Assembly: GCA_003260075.1 (NCBI GenBank)
Contig: QLIY01000334.1
Span: 44,820-108,819, forward strand
Source of the DNA: Phallusia mammillata
Lineage: Eukaryota > Chordata > Ascidiacea > Phlebobranchia > Ascidiidae
Length of the DNA: 64,000 nucleotides
Reading direction: 5' to 3'
Shown here one piece after another: positions 61,300 through 64,000 of the stretch (position 1 is the first letter of the stretch; each line of letters starts with the position of its first letter). A program made the position numbers and the translations under genes. The notes beneath the pieces are model-generated. The model was not told where the DNA came from. It saw only the letters and a program-made list of their open reading frames with translations, and did no database searches.

Positions 61300-64000
61300 T
61301 ATTAACGATTCCTTTTCCACTACCAACACAGAAAGGGTAAATTAATGTTTTTAGGCAAGTCGCTCTGTGATCTCTGTCTCTGTTATCTCAAGCCTTATCA
61401 GATCACAACCGGATCTGAACTGTATCAAAAGTTGTTCTGTACACTTTTGCTGTCAAGATATATGGTTAATGAATCATTAGATTAATATCTACCTTTTAAA
61501 GTTGCGTATAGAAACAATCACGATAAAAAGCTGTAAAAATGATTGGCCGATTTGAATGTCCTGTCTACTATGGTGACACTTCAAACATACAAACACACAA
61601 AAACATAACTTGGTCAAACAAAATCTAATCAAGCCAACCAAATACATCGTTACAACAAGAAACACACTACTTTACATCTTTGCTAGATGTCTTGTAAAGT
61701 TCGGTTGCACTTGTCACGTAGCCTACTCCTAAAATGCGGTTCTGAACGAAACGCTCATAACATTGCCAAGTTTAGAACAAATTTCAACTAGTCGCACATC
61801 ATAAACCTTCAAACGTGTTTACTCGTCACTTAATACTGGGGTTTTAGTGACTTTGCCGTAAAGCTTGATTATTAATTAACTCGGTGAACGATGTGAAACA
61901 AACTTTCTTTGTCGCTCACACTCTGAGCTGAAAAAAGATTAGTTGACAAATTTGCGTCATTGTTATAAAATTAATTTAGTTAAAATAATGAAACGATATG
62001 TATTTATTAGCTATATTCGAAAGACCTCATCTTGTGTAAAAAGGTATCAAATAACATTGTATTTACCTATTTTTAGACGGGAGACAACTATTAAATCCAT
62101 ATATCCACTTAATCCATTACATATGTAACAAAAGTTATGTTTAATCGTGAATTTTTTGCTTTACCACATAAAATAAACAATAAGGTTCACCGAGTTGGAC
62201 ACTAAAGACGCTAGAGAGTTGGTTTCAAGTTACGTTTCTGTCGTCAGGTTGTTGTTTGCAAACAAGCGCTATCGCAACACGTCGGGTCAGTTTTAGTTTG
62301 TTCAGCGTGTACTGCGCGCTGAATGTAGTGATAAAGACGTGTAGAAGTATGTGTTATGTGATGTGAAAGCACCAGCGAGTACCGAACGAATTACTTTTTT
62401 GTTGTTGTCAATGAACGTTTTAGAAGTTTGAGCAGAAATTTTGAAGACGAAAAGTTTGGTACGTTTCTGCAAAGACTTAAACGAATGTGGTCTACCTTTT
62501 TTTATGGAACATTCGTAGGGAGAATTTCGTTAATGCCTTCATTGTAAATCAGAGTGAAGTTAAAGAAATTCAATGAGCTCATAATTATCGAGCTACCCTG
62601 TATAAAGTCAATTATGGGTTTAAAAGTAACACGAAAAGAGGAACTCGTGACACAGAAGTCTTTGCGCAATGTGTAGAAGTAAACGGCATCGAGCGCCCTT
62701 TGGTCTCAATTGTGTACGAGCACAGGATGCACGTGATTTTATTAAGTTCCGTCTTGAGAATGATGTGTGTTGGGCCGCCGCGCCTCTTTAATGTCTAGTC
62801 AAGCATTGCAGAGTCCGTGGTTGTTTTGACGCTTCACCACAATAGTACTTGAGAAATCAATATATTTTTGAGGTCTGATGTAACGTTTTACAGAGTATGG
62901 TGAAGTTTAAGACCATTTGAGCTTAGTGCTGTTTTGCAGGTTTAATTTAACAAAAGCGTTTGTATGTTTCCTGTAAAGTCTTGTAAACAACACTACATGC
63001 GTCTGTAAATACTTTGTCGTCATAAAATGGGTAGGCTGTTCTGACAAAATAAGCATAGATGACTACACAGGCCAAGACTGCGTGTGTTTTGTCACTATTT
63101 GAACTGAGAAGGGCTCATAGGTCGAAACAGTGTGCACTGTCAGCAGGTTACTTTTTATTTATTAACTTGATGTTTTTATGTGTAAATCATACTGTTTCGG
63201 TAACTTTCGTTTGTTTAAGAGTGGGAATATTGTGCACAAACCTATAAGAGATATAACTTTGCCGTGCGATTTGGAGAGCAGTAGCACCAAGTGTAAAATA
63301 AATGCACGTCGTGACCTCGTTAGCGGTTTAAACATGTTTGCCTACGGTTTGCTTTGATCGCGCATACAACATTATCGCGATGGTGGCCTAATAAACACAC
63401 ACGCCGTAGGGAAACAAAGACATATACCGCTTTACTGGCCCGCGCGGTTTAGAATGTAAATGAACACAGCGAATTGTGAAAGCAGAGTGTCATACAGCAG
63501 CCAAAACAACGGACCATAACAGACACTTCGCTCCCATCGAAAGGAAACCTGCCGGGGAAATTCCACACGGTTCACTCAGACGCTCTAATAAGCTACCAAG
63601 GACGAAACCATAAATTTGAGCAGTTAAAAGACAGTCGTTACTTGCGAACGCTGTAGTAAACACCGTGAAGCTGTTTGTATTCAAGAATTTGTGTTTATGG
63701 CACATAGTTAGAATTATATCAGGGCGGTTTACGTGGAATTTAAAAACCATCGGAAATACATAACCGTGTCAGAGAATTTTCTCCACCACTCTAGAATGTC
63801 TCTACATTATCTCTTGTTGTATTACTAAACTAATATATATAGCGCTTCTTTTTCACAGCAAAGTGAACACATACTTGCTAAGCTAATTTCGACAAAGTTA
63901 TCACCTTGAAGTTGCAAAACGAGACCGCCAGCTCACTTGAAGAAAAGTTGAAACAGAACTGGAACAGGCAAATTGCCACCACATATGGGTTCAAATCAAT
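61300..64000. other. Right-hand intergenic region
   Basis: No open frame with splice support. It contains hammerhead-like repeat copy D (63066-63240). The stretch 62200-62900 is somewhat richer in CG and could be a promoter or a worn repeat, but nothing in it can be named. Confidence 0.4.
63066..63240 (+). repeat. Dispersed repeat with hammerhead-like core (copy D)
   Basis: TTTGTCACT leader, CTGAGAA (63104-63110; one change from CTGANGA), a stem II region ending TCATAGGTC, an intact GAAA (63124-63127), and stem III ACAGT/ACTGT (63127-63131 with 63136-63140) closed by GTGC. The GTC cleavage triplet is 63139-63141, followed by AGCAGGTTACTT and TTGATGTTTTTATG. This is the best-preserved GAAA/stem III half in the window. 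Confidence 0.65.

Noticed and set aside
62560..62700. Possible end of a DNA transposon (CCCTGTATAAAGTC)
   Set aside because: No inverted partner or target-site duplication found.
63490..63750. 86-codon minus frame
   Set aside because: No start context, no splice support and no family recognised.

Overview
This is eukaryotic (animal) DNA, AT-rich, with GT-AG introns of roughly 150-1,000 bp. It is dominated by one very large multi-exon gene on the minus strand. The gene family (outer-arm axonemal dynein heavy chain of the DNAH5/DNAH8 type), the compact introns, the small transposons and the strong sequence polymorphism visible in duplicated segments suggest a marine invertebrate. An ascidian such as Ciona would fit, but the species call is an inference of low certainty.

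Layout, read along the minus strand from right to left. (1) About 61.3-64 kb holds no recognisable gene but has a copy of a dispersed repeat with a hammerhead-ribozyme-like core. (2) At 60,944-61,299 (+) is a two-exon candidate gene for a 51-residue protein. (3) At 60,195-57,195 (-) is a three-exon candidate gene for an 89-residue protein. (4) At 56,004-54,427 (-) is the large first coding exon of a Ser-rich, probably disordered protein. (5) From 53,142 to the left edge (-) runs the dynein heavy chain. I placed 72 exons from the start codon to AAA5, with reading phase agreeing across almost every junction. They encode about 3,820 residues; the C-terminal ~780 residues lie beyond the window.

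The dynein exons follow the canonical order: tail (46.1-53.1 kb and 38.7-46 kb), linker (27.4-38.2 kb), AAA1 with the catalytic P-loop (25.4-27 kb), AAA2 (20.4-25.2 kb), AAA3 (16.4-19.5 kb), AAA4 (10.4-15.8 kb), coiled-coil stalk with microtubule-binding tip (5.8-10.1 kb), and part of AAA5 (1.3-4.9 kb).

The left 46 kb is peppered with 48 pure poly-C runs, all on the + strand. About two thirds are 10-13 nt long, and most of these are flanked by near-identical copies of the same local sequence. The rest are 28-80 nt. They interrupt exons and duplicate exons. I interpret them as assembly gaps rendered as C, the short ones joining overlapping (probably allelic) contig ends, and not as biology.

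Repeats include three hAT-type non-autonomous transposons with 8-bp target-site duplications, two tRNA-related or SINE-like families, a 42-bp minisatellite, and a dispersed family (at least five copies). Combined, the copies of that last family give a plausible type-I hammerhead ribozyme, with complementary stems I, II and III. This is the most interesting non-gene signal in the window.
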